From positions 124,001-188,000 of the forward strand of contig NZ_LQOW01000005.1 in the NCBI RefSeq assembly GCF_002102185.1: a DNA stretch of 64,000 nucleotides. The letters run 5' to 3'. Each line of letters starts with the position of its first letter. Within the stretch, counting starts at the first letter, position 1. This DNA is from Mycobacterium fragae. GTDB taxonomy: Bacteria; Actinomycetota; Actinomycetes; Mycobacteriales; Mycobacteriaceae. The notes under the pieces are model-generated. The model was not told where the DNA came from and did no database searches. It saw only the letters and a list, made by a program, of their open reading frames with translations. Below are positions 63,834 to 64,000 of this stretch, in pieces. Both the position numbers and the translations under genes were made by a program.

Positions 63834-64000
63834 TCAGCGCTTACCCGTGATGACGTCGCGGGCCCGGTCCAGCATCGCCGCGAACGGTCCCGCCATCAGA
63901 TTGGCCACCTGGGATTCCACCCCGGCGTGTGGGCGGGTCGGTGCGATCGCTTGGGCAAGCTTGGCGGCGCGGCCCATCCTTTCCCGCTCCTCGCTGCTCA
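63834..64000 (-). CDS. C-terminal fragment of an unidentified protein
   Basis: Only the last 55 residues lie in the window; the 5' part continues past the right edge. It reads ...SSEERERMGRRAKLAQAI..., then HAGVESQVANLMAGPFAAMLDRARDVITGKR and a TGA. Strongly charged N-terminal part, then an amphipathic helix. I cannot assign a family. Same strand as the F420-dependent gene, 8 bases upstream of it. Confidence 0.55.
   Translation of the reverse strand, partial: SSEERERMGRAAKLAQAIAPTRPHAGVESQVANLMAGPFAAMLDRARDVITGKR

Overview
The window is high-GC DNA from a member of Mycobacterium. The hisS–relA–apt–secFD–yajC, gabT–carboxylic acid reductase, ruvCAB–yebC, pdxT–tesB–pdxS, pimA–patA–pgsA–HIT–thrS and dedA–STAS blocks keep the gene order of the M. 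tuberculosis Rv2580c–Rv2614c and Rv2637–Rv2638 regions. The PE/PPE genes that sit between these blocks in M. tuberculosis (PE_PGRS44, PPE42, PE_PGRS45) are absent, as is the Rv2595–Rv2602 segment. This points to a non-tuberculous species. No tRNA, rRNA or CRISPR array was seen.

Layout. 1-11.7 kb: translation, stringent response, purine salvage and protein export (hisS partial, glyoxalase-like hydrolase, ppiB, relA, apt, a peptide-binding lipoprotein, secF, secD, yajC), interrupted by a small helix-turn-helix/membrane-protein pair and a small secreted protein. 11.7-13.8 kb: an extra block of amidohydrolase, nitroreductase and a duplicated Cys-motif secreted protein. 13.9-18.8 kb: gabT and a three-domain carboxylic acid reductase with a visible operator. 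18.9-32 kb: membrane proteins, the Holliday-junction genes under an SOS box, vitamin B6 synthesis, phosphatidylinositol mannoside synthesis and thrS.

32-45 kb is accessory and the most interesting part. It holds two SufR-like regulators with the same three-cysteine signature, each beside an inverted repeat. Around them lie DoxX, a 2-nitropropane dioxygenase-like enzyme, a cupin, a small membrane protein, a seven-iron ferredoxin and a DUF2249-cupin protein. It continues into a complete pcaHGBDC protocatechuate operon, a frameshifted methyltransferase, a hemerythrin-like protein and a membrane-anchored Rieske protein.

45-49.5 kb holds a Rieske ring-hydroxylating dioxygenase (alpha and beta), a small unknown protein, a dihydrodiol-dehydrogenase-like SDR, a class II aldolase-type decarboxylase and a convergent IclR regulator. 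The set resembles a phthalate-type upper pathway. Its product could feed the pca operon next door, although no ferredoxin/reductase pair or uptake system of the usual kind is present.

49.5-64 kb: SGNH hydrolase, DedA, a STAS anti-sigma antagonist, an ArsR/AHSA1/DinB-type operon, an SDR paired with a phosphatidylserine-decarboxylase-like enzyme, a 13E12-family HNH repeat gene whose start lies inside a perfect LexA box, an overlapping pair that could oxidise a 2-hydroxy acid and then pyruvate, a UdgX-type uracil-DNA glycosylase with the KRRIH loop, and an F420-dependent luciferase-like oxidoreductase. Most operons are joined by 4-base ATGA/GTGA overlaps.
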